This document shows, piece after piece, positions 44,405 through 53,601 of a stretch of DNA of 64,000 bases. Made by a program: the position numbers and the translations under genes. Under the pieces are notes generated by a model that worked only from the letters and a program-made list of their open reading frames with translations, was not told the origin of the DNA and searched no databases. Numbering within the stretch: the first letter of the stretch is position 1; each line of letters opens with the position of its first letter. This DNA comes from Spongiibacter taiwanensis (GTDB taxonomy: Bacteria; Pseudomonadota; Gammaproteobacteria; Pseudomonadales; Spongiibacteraceae): the NCBI RefSeq assembly GCF_023702635.1, contig NZ_CP098455.1:2728001-2792000 (forward strand), given 5' to 3'.

Positions 44405-45592
44405 CTAGGCGACGAGGTGGCCAGCGTCGACGCGCCAGGCCAGTTGTACGGCGTCGCCGACGCCAAAGGGGCGACCTCGACCCGAGCCGTGATTGGTCAG
44501 CAGGGCCTCCACCCGGGCGCCGCCGGCCAACTCGACGATGTAGACGGTAACGTCCCCCAGGTACAGGGTGTCGTGCACCGTGCCACTGAAGTGAACCTCG
44601 TCATCGCCAGCCTCCAGAGTACTGGCCAGGCGGATTTTCTCGGGGCGCAGCGTAAGTGCGCACGGGTCGCCGGGCTGAAATTCAAGTTCCGGGTTAGCCA
44701 GCGCGGGAATGTCGCCCAGGGGGCCCAGGTCGATGCGCAGCTGGTCGCCGTCCACCGCGGTCACTTTGGCATCAAGCAGGTTGCAGGTGCCAATAAAGTC
44801 AGCCACAAAGCGATTGTCGGGGTAGCTATAAAGCACCGTGGGTTCGTCGACCTGGCTGACCTGGCCGTGGTCCATCACGGCAATTCGGTGGGACAGGGCC
44901 AGCGCTTCGCCCTGGTCGTGGGTGACGTAGACAAAGGTGATGCCCACTTCTTTCTGCAGGTTGATCAGTTCAATCTGCATCTGCTCCTTCAGTTTGGCAT
45001 CCAGGGCAGACAGCGGTTCGTCAAGCAACAGCAGGCGGGGGCGGTTCACCAGGGCCCGAGCGATGGCAATGCGCTGCTTTTGGCCGCCGGAGAGTTCATC
45101 AGGGTAGTGTCTGGCTTTGTCGGGCAGGCGCACGTCGTCGAGTACCTCGGCGACCCGGTAGTCAATTTCCTTCTGGGACAGTTTGGCCATGCGCAGGGGA
45201 AAGCCGATGTTCTGCGCCACGGTCATGTGGGGAAACAGGGCGTAGCTCTGAAACACGGTATGAATGGGCCGCTTTTCCGGCACCAGGCCGACCAGCGATT
45301 TGCCGTCCAGACGAATGTCGCCACCGTCGGGTTGGTCAAAGCCGGCGATCATGCGCAGAAGGGTGGTTTTGCCACAGCCCGACGGGCCGAGGAGGGTGAA
45401 GAATTCCCCCGAATTTATTTCAAGATTGACGCGGTTGAGGGCGGTGAAATCGCCGAACCGACGGGATACATCGATAATTTCCAACACTTCGCCAAGGTCT
45501 TCCTCAGGGGGTTGCCGTTGGCCGCTATTCTTGGACCAGCCCGGCCCTGCGTCAATAGGGGTGAGCGGCCATTTTGGCCCCTGATTATGCAA
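44405..45592 (-). CDS. potA: Polyamine ABC transporter ATP-binding protein
   Basis: A 395-residue ATPase: Walker A GPSGCGKTT (about 69-77), FQSYALFPHM Q-loop, signature LSGGQKQRIAIARAL, Walker B LLLLDEPLSALD, switch VTHDQGEAL, and a C-terminal TOBE region. It is first in the operon; the gene order ATPase-permease-permease-binding protein equals potABCD. A 30-residue N-terminal extension precedes the ATPase core. The promoter region is shared with divergent argG, 148 bases away. Confidence 0.93.
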   Translation of the reverse strand: MHNQGPKWPLTPIDAGPGWSKNSGQRQPPEEDLGEVLEIIDVSRRFGDFTALNRVNLEINSGEFFTLLGPSGCGKTTLLRMIAGFDQPDGGDIRLDGKSLVGLVPEKRPIHTVFQSYALFPHMTVAQNIGFPLRMAKLSQKEIDYRVAEVLDDVRLPDKARHYPDELSGGQKQRIAIARALVNRPRLLLLDEPLSALDAKLKEQMQIELINLQKEVGITFVYVTHDQGEALALSHRIAVMDHGQVSQVDEPTVLYSYPDNRFVADFIGTCNLLDAKVTAVDGDQLRIDLGPLGDIPALANPELEFQPGDPCALTLRPEKIRLASTLEAGDDEVHFSGTVHDTLYLGDVTVYIVELAGGARVEALLTNHGSGRGRPFGVGDAVQLAWRVDAGHLVA

Positions 45593-45740
45593 GTTTTACG
45601 CATTTGTTCGCTGCGCGGCCGAGCTGGGCCCGGCTCACATGGCGAAAGGCCCCAAACACCGCTAGAATAGCCGTCTTTTTATTCTTGCCGGTGCCGGCGA
45701 CGCGTGGCGTTGTGGGGCCGGAGAACACGCGGAGTAGCAA

Positions 45741-46964
45741 ATGTCGGACATCAAAAAGGTGGTTTTGGCCTATTCAGGCGGCCTGGACACCTCGGTTATC
45801 GTCAAATGGTTGCAAGAATCCTATCAGTGCGAGGTGGTGACCTTTACCGCCGATATCGGTCAGGGCGAAGAGGTTGAGCCCGCCCGCGCCAAGGCCAAGG
45901 CGCTGGGAGTTAAGGAAATCTATATCGATGACCTGCGCGAAGAGTATGTCCGGGATTTTGTGTACCCCATGTTCCGCGCCAACGCGATTTACGAAGGCGA
46001 GTACCTGCTGGGCACCTCCATCGCCCGGCCACTGATTGCCAAGCGTCTGATTGAAATTGCCAACGAGACTGGCGCCGATGCGATCTCCCACGGTGCCACG
46101 GGCAAAGGTAATGACCAGGTGCGCTTCGAGCTGGGCGCTTATGCGCTGAAGCCGGGTATCAAGGTGATTGCTCCCTGGCGGGAGTGGGATCTGACCTCCC
46201 GCGAAACCCTGATGAAGTACTGCGAGCAGCACCAGATTCCGGTGGATTTCTCCAGCAAGAAGAAAAAGTCACCCTATTCCATGGATGCCAACCTGTTGCA
46301 TATCTCCTACGAGGGCGGCGGCTTGGAAGACCCTTACTGGGAGCCTGAAGAAGATATGTGGCGCTGGAGCGTTAGCCCGGAAGCCGCGCCAGATCAGGCC
46401 ACCTACATTGAGCTGGGCTACCAGAATGGCGACCCCGTCACCCTGAATGGCGAAGCACTGAGCCCGGCAACCATGCTGGCGACCTTGAACAAGCTGGCCG
46501 GTGACAACGGCATTGGTCGTCTTGACCTGGTTGAGAACCGCTATGTGGGGATGAAGTCACGGGGCTGTTATGAAACTCCCGGCGGTACCATTATGCTCAA
46601 GGCTCACCGGGCCATTGAATCGATCACGCTGGACCGGGAAGTCGCTCACCTGAAGGACGAGCTGATGCCCCGGTATGCCAAGCTGATTTACAACGGCTAC
46701 TGGTTTAGCCCAGAGCGGCGCATGTTGCAGGCTGCCATTGATGAGTCCCAGGCCTTTGTAAACGGTGTCGTCAGACTGAAACTCTACAAGGGCAATGTAG
46801 TCGTAGTGGGGCGCAAGTCGGACAATTCCCTATTTGATGAGGCCATCGCTACCTTCGAGGATGATGCAGGCGCATACAACCAGAAGGATGCCGAAGGGTT
46901 CATCAAACTCAACGCGCTGCGCATGCGGATTGCCGCGAACAAGGGGCGTTCTTCGCTGTCCTGA
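45741..46964 (+). CDS. argG: Argininosuccinate synthase
   Basis: A 407-residue enzyme joining citrulline and aspartate using ATP. The PP-loop [11 protein letters not shown] (about 8-18) is followed by [15 protein letters not shown] and [18 protein letters not shown], matching ArgG type 1. It completes, with argD and argF at 24.9-27.1 kb, several steps of arginine synthesis in this window. It starts 148 bases from the divergent pot operon. Confidence 0.96.
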   Translation: MSDIKKVVLAYSGGLDTSVIVKWLQESYQCEVVTFTADIGQGEEVEPARAKAKALGVKEIYIDDLREEYVRDFVYPMFRANAIYEGEYLLGTSIARPLIAKRLIEIANETGADAISHGATGKGNDQVRFELGAYALKPGIKVIAPWREWDLTSRETLMKYCEQHQIPVDFSSKKKKSPYSMDANLLHISYEGGGLEDPYWEPEEDMWRWSVSPEAAPDQATYIELGYQNGDPVTLNGEALSPATMLATLNKLAGDNGIGRLDLVENRYVGMKSRGCYETPGGTIMLKAHRAIESITLDREVAHLKDELMPRYAKLIYNGYWFSPERRMLQAAIDESQAFVNGVVRLKLYKGNVVVVGRKSDNSLFDEAIATFEDDAGAYNQKDAEGFIKLNALRMRIAANKGRSSLS

Positions 46965-47069
46965 GTTTGCACCCGCCCATAATTGATGCACGGGGGCTTG
47001 GCCCCCGCTGCAAATTCTAATAACCACGCATTGCCGCCAGGGGTGGCTGATAGTATTGGGGCACAGCTA

Positions 47070-50015
47070 ATGAAGTTATCTCACCTGAGAAATCAATCCG
47101 TCAATTTGTCGCGCGGTGCCGTTGTGGCACTGGTGGCCGCGCTGACCGCCTGTGGCGGTGGTGGTGGCAGCGGCAGCTCGGGTGGTTCCGGAAACCGTGG
47201 CACGGAGCTGCGTTCCACTCAGTTTGTGGTCAATCAATCCCTGGGTTCTGTCAGCTTTGCCGGTGGCAACAGCTTGAATTTGAGTCTTTCGCCGGGCGCC
47301 GGTGCCTTTCACGTGGGCGACGATGACCAGGACGTGTTTTACACCGTGACGGACCGGGGGCCGACGATTCCCTGCAGCGAGACCGCTGAGGTTATCGGGG
47401 TGGCCAATTTCTGCAGCGGCAATGGCTCGGTGTTTGCGCTGCCGGACTTTACGCCACGGATTCTGCGTTGGAAGTTGGATGAGTCAGGCAACAATTTGAC
47501 CTTGTCCCTTGAAGAAACCATTACCTTGCGCGATAGCTTCCGCAATCCCGCGGGCGGTTTGCCCAATGGCTTGCAGTCGGCAGCGGACGAGCGCGCCTTC
47601 GATAATAGCGGCAACGATCTGGGTACCAATCCCAACGGCATCGACCCTTCTGCCCTGGTGCGATTGGATAACGGTAAGTTCTGGGTTGCGGAAGAGTACG
47701 GCCCCAGCCTGCTGCTAGTCGACACTGATGGTGAGATCCTGCAGCGCCAGGTGCCCCAGGGCATTCGCGACGACCTGGAGTTCTCCACCTACGATGTACG
47801 TGAAGACGTGCTGCCCGGCATTCTGGCCCGGCGCAAACTGCATAATGGTATTTCGGCGCTGGCGCTGAGCCCGAACAACGACTTCCTTTACTTCATCATG
47901 CGTGCGCCGCTGAATAAGGCCAACGGCCAGGCTGCGGACGGTGCGCGAATTGTGCGCATTGGCAAAGTGTCACTGAACAGTGACGGCTCGGCGAATGCCC
48001 TGGAAGGCGAATACCTCTACCGCCTCGACTCGGCCAGTCAATTTGGCGTTAAAGCCAGTGGTCAGGGTGACCTGGACGGCGACAACTTTGTTGACCAGAG
48101 CGAGGTGACCATCAACGAGGCTGCGGCGCTGGATGAAGACTACCTGCTGGTGGTTGAGCAGGCCGATACCGTCAGCAAGGTGTACCGAATTGATCTCAGC
48201 GATGCGGTCAGTATTCAGGGCAGCGAATTCGACTCCCCGTCGACCAGCCCGAGCCTCGAAGAGCGGGCCGCTTTGGTTGACTACCCCTTTGTGGTTAAAC
48301 AACCGGTCTTTAATTCGATGGTCAACGCCCTGGCTTCGGGGCTGTCTGCTCTGGGTCCCCGAATCGAGGGCATGGCCCTGTTGAGCTCGGATTTTGCTGT
48401 GTTGACCAACGATCATCAATACGGCATCCGTGGTGGGAGCGCCAAGATGGTGCTAGTGCCTTTGGTCAGCCTGACGCGGGGCTTGCCGCGGCCGTCGAGC
48501 GTGCAGTTGAGTTATGAAGATTCTGGACTGATTGAGTCCGGAGCCGGATTTGACGCCGGTGGCGCCGACGCGGTTGCCACCGACTCGGCCACCTCTCGCG
48601 GCTTTGTGGCCAACAATGCGGCTGCCCGAGTCGATGTGTTCAATCTGACCAGCCCGCTGAGCCCGAGCTTGAGCAGCCAGATTAATGTGGCCGATGCGGC
48701 CGCCGGGCTCGGTCTGACGGCAGGCAAGATTACCGATGTGGCGGTGCGCGGCAGCTTTCTGGTGGTATCCGTTGCCAACGCCGACCTGCAAGCCAATGGC
48801 CTGGTGGCGTTTTACGACCTGACCACGCTGGGCATTCAAGGCAGTTTTCAAGTGGGGGCCGGGCCTAAGTCCCTCATGTTTGATCCCACTGCTGACCGTC
48901 TGTTTGTGGCGAACGAGGGCGTCCCCAATAGTGGCTACAACATTGATCCTGAAGGCAGTGTCTCGGTGATTGATTTCCGCGCTGGTGTTGCGGATGCCAC
49001 GGTTGAAACCATTGATTTTCAGGATTTTAACAGCGACGGTAGCCGTGCCGCCGAGGTGCCTGCGGGCTTGATTCTCAGCGGTCCCGGGGCCAGCGTTGCC
49101 CAGGATCTGGAGCCGGATCAATTGGCCATCAGTCAAACGGGCGCGGAGCTGTATGTCAGTCTGTCTGAAAATAATGCCGTTGCGGTGATTGAGATTGCCA
49201 CGCTGACGGTGGAGAGCATTCTGGCGCTTGGCAATAAGGACTTTGGCGAAGCAGTGGCTGGCCTGGATACGAACAATAACGGCAGCGTGGAAATCCTGCC
49301 GCGTCCCGGTGTGGTGGGCCTGTATCAGCCGGCAGGTGTGGCAGGTTACCGGTTTGGCAGCAATGATTTTATTGTCACGGCCAATACCGGTGCGCCGAGA
49401 CAGTACAGTGGATTTAATGAGGTGGTTCCGGCCGAGGACCTGGACGGCTTCAATGGTCCCAATATCGATTCGGATAACCCCAGCATTTCCGCAGCATCCA
49501 GCCGGCAAGAAATCGGTGCCCTGCAAGTCAGCCGGGAAACGGGTGATACCGATGGTGATGGTGATATCGATTTGATTTCGGCCTTCGGTGGGCGCTCGTT
49601 TTCTATTTGGGACGCTCAGGGAAATCTGGTGTATGACTCCGGCGATGATTTCGCCCGTATCACCGCGGCCTTCCATGGCGCCGACTTCAACGATCGGGAT
49701 CAAGCCAGCGTTGGTTTGGGGGCAAAAGCGAAGAAGGTGAGCCTGATCACCACCGGTGCCCAGGTCTATGCGTTGATCACTCTGGAGAATAGTGGGGGCA
49801 TCATGGTGTATAACGTGACCTCTCCCTACGGTGTGCAGTTTGTCCAGTATCTGAACAACCGCAACTTTGCCAGTGACCCCCAGTTTGATACCGGCGATGT
49901 TGGCGCGGATGAAATCGCGCTGTTTACCACCAGCACCACCGCCTATATTCTGGTCTCGAACCGCCGCAGCGGCACGGTACGTGTGTTTGAATTGAGCACG
50001 ACCGCCAGCAGTTAA
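47070..50015 (+). CDS. Large esterase-like phytase/choice-of-anchor I lipoprotein
   Basis: A 981-residue lipoprotein (LTAC, Cys25, then Gly/Ser-rich). The N-terminal part (about 45-460) resembles the esterase-like phytase beta-propeller family: DVFYTVTDRGPTIPC, LRWKLDESGNNLTL, FWVAEEYGPSLLLVD and LHNGISALALSPN. The C-terminal part (about 480-980) looks like a choice-of-anchor I repeat propeller with FHGADFNDRDQAS and GGIMVYNVTSP..VQFVQYLNNR. Asp-rich loops such as DTDGDGDIDL could bind calcium. Such proteins are cell-surface phosphatases or adhesion/biofilm proteins, but the fusion leaves the activity unclear. Start chosen at ATG 47070 for the lipoprotein signal. Confidence 0.78.
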   Translation: MKLSHLRNQSVNLSRGAVVALVAALTACGGGGGSGSSGGSGNRGTELRSTQFVVNQSLGSVSFAGGNSLNLSLSPGAGAFHVGDDDQDVFYTVTDRGPTIPCSETAEVIGVANFCSGNGSVFALPDFTPRILRWKLDESGNNLTLSLEETITLRDSFRNPAGGLPNGLQSAADERAFDNSGNDLGTNPNGIDPSALVRLDNGKFWVAEEYGPSLLLVDTDGEILQRQVPQGIRDDLEFSTYDVREDVLPGILARRKLHNGISALALSPNNDFLYFIMRAPLNKANGQAADGARIVRIGKVSLNSDGSANALEGEYLYRLDSASQFGVKASGQGDLDGDNFVDQSEVTINEAAALDEDYLLVVEQADTVSKVYRIDLSDAVSIQGSEFDSPSTSPSLEERAALVDYPFVVKQPVFNSMVNALASGLSALGPRIEGMALLSSDFAVLTNDHQYGIRGGSAKMVLVPLVSLTRGLPRPSSVQLSYEDSGLIESGAGFDAGGADAVATDSATSRGFVANNAAARVDVFNLTSPLSPSLSSQINVADAAAGLGLTAGKITDVAVRGSFLVVSVANADLQANGLVAFYDLTTLGIQGSFQVGAGPKSLMFDPTADRLFVANEGVPNSGYNIDPEGSVSVIDFRAGVADATVETIDFQDFNSDGSRAAEVPAGLILSGPGASVAQDLEPDQLAISQTGAELYVSLSENNAVAVIEIATLTVESILALGNKDFGEAVAGLDTNNNGSVEILPRPGVVGLYQPAGVAGYRFGSNDFIVTANTGAPRQYSGFNEVVPAEDLDGFNGPNIDSDNPSISAASSRQEIGALQVSRETGDTDGDGDIDLISAFGGRSFSIWDAQGNLVYDSGDDFARITAAFHGADFNDRDQASVGLGAKAKKVSLITTGAQVYALITLENSGGIMVYNVTSPYGVQFVQYLNNRNFASDPQFDTGDVGADEIALFTTSTTAYILVSNRRSGTVRVFELSTTASS

Positions 50016-50083
50016 TCTCAGTACTTCGTCAAAATGCGATTCCACCGGTCAGCGCGATGCTGGCCGGTGAGAGGATTCGTTTC

Positions 50084-50617
50084 CTAGGATTTCGCCGGTC
50101 GCTTCTGCAATTTGCGCTGCAACGTGCGGCGGTGCATGCCGAGCGCGCGGGCCGTTGCAGAAATATTGCCGCCGTTTTCCTGCAGTACGCGCTGAATATG
50201 TTCCCACTCCAGTCGGTCCAGTGAGGGGGGCGCGATGTCGGTGGCGGCAGGTGCAGGTGAGGCGGGGACGTGTTGCAGGGCGGCCAGAATCTCGCGGGTG
50301 CTAGCCGGCTTTTGCAGATAGTTGTCGGCCCCGAGTTTGATCGCATCCACGGCAGTGGCAATACTGGAGTATCCCGTCAGCATCAAAATGCTGGCTTTCG
50401 GGAACGCCTGTCGAAGGGTGGGGATGAGACTGAGTCCGGATTCCTGGGCCAGTTTCAGGTCTACCACCGCGCCGTCAATACGCTGCTGCTGACAAAGGTT
50501 TTGCGCCTCTGTCAGCGTGTTTGCTGTCAGTACATCGTAGTTGCGACGCCGTAGCGAGCGCGCCAGCACATCGACAAAATCCTGGTCGTCATCGACCAAT
50601 AGCAGGGTTTGCGTCAT
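50084..50617 (-). CDS. regA: Redox response regulator RegA/PrrA type
   Basis: A 177-residue regulator: a receiver domain (about 2-115) with LLLVDDDQDF, the phosphorylatable Asp in DGAVVDLKL and the Lys in YLQKPAST, plus a short Fis-type HTH (GNISATARALGMHRRTLQRKL, about 150-170). This compact layout is that of RegA/PrrA/ActR/RoxR. Its ATG overlaps the histidine kinase stop (ATGA, 50614-50617), so it is cotranslated with regB. Confidence 0.9.
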   Translation of the reverse strand: MTQTLLLVDDDQDFVDVLARSLRRRNYDVLTANTLTEAQNLCQQQRIDGAVVDLKLAQESGLSLIPTLRQAFPKASILMLTGYSSIATAVDAIKLGADNYLQKPASTREILAALQHVPASPAPAATDIAPPSLDRLEWEHIQRVLQENGGNISATARALGMHRRTLQRKLQKRPAKS

Positions 50618-51867
50618 GGGCTGATCCTGGAAAGGGGTAGGCGCAAATTCAACAGACTGCCACCCCCCTCGCGCGGCAACCACTGCAGACTGCCGCCGTA
50701 GCGGTTGGCGGTGGCGTGGCTGAGTTTGAGCCCAAGGCCCAGGCCGTCTTTTTTGCTGCTGCGCACCTCGCTAAGGTTATCGGGCCGACCACTGCCCCGG
50801 TCGGCGATGGTGAATACCAGGTCAGACTGCGCCCTGCTAATGCTGAGGGCGATATCTTCCGGGCTGGTGTCTGCGGCGTTATTGAGCAGGTTGAGAAGGG
50901 CCTGGCTGACGGTGCCGTCGAGGCGCAGTTGTAGTGATTCCAATGGTGGTGTCAGGGTCAGGTCCAGCGTCAAGCCAGGGCGCAGCAACTGCCAGCGCTC
51001 AATCAGGGCGTGAATATAGTCGCCGAGCAGGACTTGCTCATCCTCCAGATTGCTTAGGTTTCGCGCCGTATCCACCAACTTTTGCAAGATGGCCTTGCAA
51101 TGATCAATTTGCAGATTCAGGGCTGTGAGTTCCTGGCGGGTTTCGGACGCTTCGCTCATGTCGAGCAAGTCCTCGCCGATGACCTTCATGGTCGACAGTG
51201 GCGTGCCCAGTTCGTGGGCGGTCCCTGCCGCCAGGGTGGCCACGGCCAGTAGCTGCTCATCTTGCAGACTGCGTTCCCGGCTGCGGGCCAGCTCGGCATC
51301 CCGCTGGCGCAGGGCGCTGGCCATCTTGAATACAAACAAGGTAATGAGCAGGGCGCTCACTAGAAAGTTAGCCCACATGCCCAGCACGTGAATGGTGAGC
51401 CCGCCATCCTCGTGGTGATGGGAAGGCATGATCGCGGCCAGGGGAACAAAGTGGAACAGCAGCAGGGTGTAAGCCGCGACGCACAGCGCAGTCAGCGCCC
51501 AGGTGTGGTGCCAGGCGAGGGTGGTCGCTGAAATTGACAATGGCACCAGCAGATAGGAAATAAAGGGGTTGTTGGCACCGCCCGCGAAATACAGCACCGC
51601 GCTGAAACCGAGAACATCCACGCACAGATGAATAAACAACTCAGCTTGAGTGACCGGCCAGGTCAGGTAGCTGCGCCACCAGCAGAACAGGGAGAAAGCA
51701 GTGAGGGCGATGAACAGCAGGTTGAGGGTGGTGAAGGGCAGCATCCAGCCGAGGACTTCGCCGGCAAAATAAGCGGCGCCGATCTGCACCGCCAGCACCA
51801 GGCTGCGCAGGACACAGAGGCTGCGCAGGTTTGCGGTGGCGGGATTCGGGCTGGTTGTCGGCGTCAT
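50614..51867 (-). CDS. regB: Redox sensor histidine kinase RegB/PrrB type
   Basis: A 417-residue membrane kinase with six predicted helices (about 20-180), the quinone-binding-type GGANNPFIS (96-104), a cytoplasmic H-box HELGTPLSTMK (His218) and the ATP-lid region (about 350-415). RegB controls aerobic/anaerobic metabolism through the quinone pool and a redox Cys; no clear Cys follows the H-box here as in Rhodobacter, so sensing may rest on the quinone site. It is divergent from an outer-membrane protein gene with a RegA-like site between. Confidence 0.9.
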   Translation of the reverse strand: MTPTTSPNPATANLRSLCVLRSLVLAVQIGAAYFAGEVLGWMLPFTTLNLLFIALTAFSLFCWWRSYLTWPVTQAELFIHLCVDVLGFSAVLYFAGGANNPFISYLLVPLSISATTLAWHHTWALTALCVAAYTLLLFHFVPLAAIMPSHHHEDGGLTIHVLGMWANFLVSALLITLFVFKMASALRQRDAELARSRERSLQDEQLLAVATLAAGTAHELGTPLSTMKVIGEDLLDMSEASETRQELTALNLQIDHCKAILQKLVDTARNLSNLEDEQVLLGDYIHALIERWQLLRPGLTLDLTLTPPLESLQLRLDGTVSQALLNLLNNAADTSPEDIALSISRAQSDLVFTIADRGSGRPDNLSEVRSSKKDGLGLGLKLSHATANRYGGSLQWLPREGGGSLLNLRLPLSRISP

Positions 51868-51944
51868 GGGCGTCGGGTTTGGTAGCTAGTGCAGCGGATG
51901 GTAACCCATAGCCGGTGGGGAGTGGAGTCGTGCACCGGTGCAGC

Positions 51945-51959
51945 GCGACAATTTGTCAC
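51945..51959. promoter_or_regulatory. RegA-type dyad between regB and the outer-membrane protein gene
   Basis: GCGACAATTTGTCAC is a 15-base dyad with one mismatched pair (GCGACAA against TTGTCAC). It fits the GCGNC-N5-GNC(G/A)C form described for RegA/PrrA sites. It is 78 bases before regB and 101 before the divergent gene. Confidence 0.45.
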
Positions 51960-52060
51960 ATCCTTTCACCAAGCGTCGCTGTTAGGGTGGTCGACTGATT
52001 TCGGGCGCTGCATTGATGTGGCTCCTGGCCACTGAAATAGCGATAGTAACGAGGTCATCC

Positions 52061-53080
52061 ATGAAAATTCTGCTTGCAGGTCTCGCCCTGGTGCCCGGTC
52101 TGGCGTTGGCTCATGGGGGGCCTGCCACTGCCAGCGGCGCCAGTTCCCACGCCCCCATTTCGGTGATGGGCGATCATACCCACAAGCAGGGTGAGTGGAT
52201 GCTTTCCTATCGGTACATGCAGATGAACATGGACGGCAATCTGGACGGCAGTGACGGCATTTCTACCCGGCAAATCACGGGCACCATGATGGCGCCGGGC
52301 AAATACATGGTCGCTCCTGAAAAAATGACCATGACCATGCATATGTTAGGGGCCATGTACGCGCCCAGCGACGATCTGACCCTGATGGTGATGCTGCCCT
52401 GGGTGTCCACCGAGATGGATCACGTTACCAGGATGGGCGCGGCGTTCACCACCGAGACCGAGGGGGTGGGCGATGTGAAGATCAGTGGTCTGGTCAATGT
52501 TTATCAGTCGCCGGATGGCGGCCATAAAGTGCATCTGAATCTGGGGCTCAGTGTGCCCACGGGGTCCATCGACGAGCGGGACGATACACCGGCGATGGCC
52601 AATGCCAAATTACCTTACTCGATGCAGCTGGGGTCGGGCAGCGTGGATTTGATGCCCGGGGTGACATATCGGGGCTTTGACAATCACTACAGTTGGGGCC
52701 TGCAAGCGCGTGCGACCTTGCCCACCGGTGAGAACGACAATGACTACCAGTTGGGCAACCGCTATGGCGTGACCGGTTGGATGGCGCGCAGCCTGAGCCA
52801 CGCGTTGAGTGTATCGCTGGGGCTGCAGTATCAATACTGGAACGAAATTGATGGCGCGCGGGCCGATCTGAATCCGATGATGGTGCCAACGGCCGACCCC
52901 AATGCCTACGGTGGTCAGCGTGGGGATTTGTCGGTGGGGCTGAATTACCTGTTTGAGAAGGGAGCGCTAAAAGGGCATCGCCTGGCCCTGGAATACAGTC
53001 AGCCGGTGTACCAGCGTCTTGATGGTCCGCAAATGGAGGCGGAGTCGACGCTAACGCTTGGCTGGCAATACGCCTTTTAA
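52061..53080 (+). CDS. Outer-membrane beta-barrel protein, transporter/MetA-like
   Basis: A 339-residue protein with a signal peptide (MKILLAGLALVPGLALA), a His- and Met-rich N-terminal region (HGGPATASGASSHAP, DHTHKQGEW, MTMTMHMLG), and antiparallel strands ending in the aromatic LGWQYAF. It resembles the meta-pathway phenol-degradation/alpha-transporter family (PF13557). The His/Met enrichment hints at metal exposure, perhaps copper, but this is inference. The start at 52061 gives the signal peptide. It ends convergently, overlapping the DCC gene by four bases. Confidence 0.75.
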   Translation: MKILLAGLALVPGLALAHGGPATASGASSHAPISVMGDHTHKQGEWMLSYRYMQMNMDGNLDGSDGISTRQITGTMMAPGKYMVAPEKMTMTMHMLGAMYAPSDDLTLMVMLPWVSTEMDHVTRMGAAFTTETEGVGDVKISGLVNVYQSPDGGHKVHLNLGLSVPTGSIDERDDTPAMANAKLPYSMQLGSGSVDLMPGVTYRGFDNHYSWGLQARATLPTGENDNDYQLGNRYGVTGWMARSLSHALSVSLGLQYQYWNEIDGARADLNPMMVPTADPNAYGGQRGDLSVGLNYLFEKGALKGHRLALEYSQPVYQRLDGPQMEAESTLTLGWQYAF

Positions 53081-53541
53081 CCTTCGGTAGCTTGTTCTGC
53101 GGTGACAAAACGTTGGCTGTGGCGGCTGGTTGGCAACAGACATTGGTCGTACACGCCGCCGTTAAGCATGCCAAATAGCCGGTAGCGGTTGCGGGCGAGG
53201 CGAGTGTATAGCCAGTCTGACAACCCGACCGGTATGAGGCGAAACACCCCGGCCAGCTTCCAGGGCCAGCCAAGTTCGGTCAGTACCGCGAGCACGGCCC
53301 GGCTGCGCAGCAAGGGTTGGCCCTTGCGGATAAACACCAGAGTATCGAATTGGTCAGTGGGTAAATCGAAGTGGCGCAGCAGGTCCTGGCCTGCATCAGA
53401 CTGCACACTGCACAGCCGAATGCGGCAATGCTTGTCGGTCCGAATGATAAACCGTCCCCAGCCGCGACATAGGGCGCAGACACCGTCGAATAACAGCACC
53501 TGATCGTCTGGGGAAATATGCGGAGGGGAGCTAGCGATCAT
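53077..53541 (-). CDS. DCC-family thiol-disulfide protein (DUF393)
   Basis: A 154-residue protein with the DUF393 signature LLFDGVCALCRGWGRFI (CxxC at about 22-25) and a C-terminal WLYTRLARNRYRLFG block. DCC proteins are presumed thiol oxidoreductases, often near the inner membrane. The ATG at 53541 has no ribosome site and directly follows one arm of a 16-bp inverted repeat, so translation may be controlled or the true start may differ. Confidence 0.78.
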   Translation of the reverse strand: MIASSPPHISPDDQVLLFDGVCALCRGWGRFIIRTDKHCRIRLCSVQSDAGQDLLRHFDLPTDQFDTLVFIRKGQPLLRSRAVLAVLTELGWPWKLAGVFRLIPVGLSDWLYTRLARNRYRLFGMLNGGVYDQCLLPTSRHSQRFVTAEQATEG

Positions 53542-53595
53542 GGTGACGATGGTAGCACCATCGGCGGCCTGGGCCGAGTTGCTACCATCGTCACC
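53542..53595. promoter_or_regulatory. Perfect 16-bp inverted repeat between doeC and the DCC gene
   Basis: GGTGACGATGGTAGCA (53542-53557) and TGCTACCATCGTCACC (53580-53595) are exact complements with a 22-base loop. It lies 7 bases after the doeC stop and touches the DCC start codon. It lacks a T-run; it may be a terminator, an attenuator or a translational block. Confidence 0.65.
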
Positions 53596-53601
53596 GGCGG
53601 G

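Noticed and set aside
44066-45670. A 534-codon forward frame opposite the pot operon
   Set aside because: It lies antisense to three clear ABC genes and its product is His/Gln/Val-rich with no domain; it reflects G+C-rich codon bias.
48453-50045. A 530-codon reverse frame opposite the phytase-like gene
   Set aside because: The forward strand has a lipoprotein signal and domain similarity; the reverse product is low in hydrophobic cores and matches nothing.
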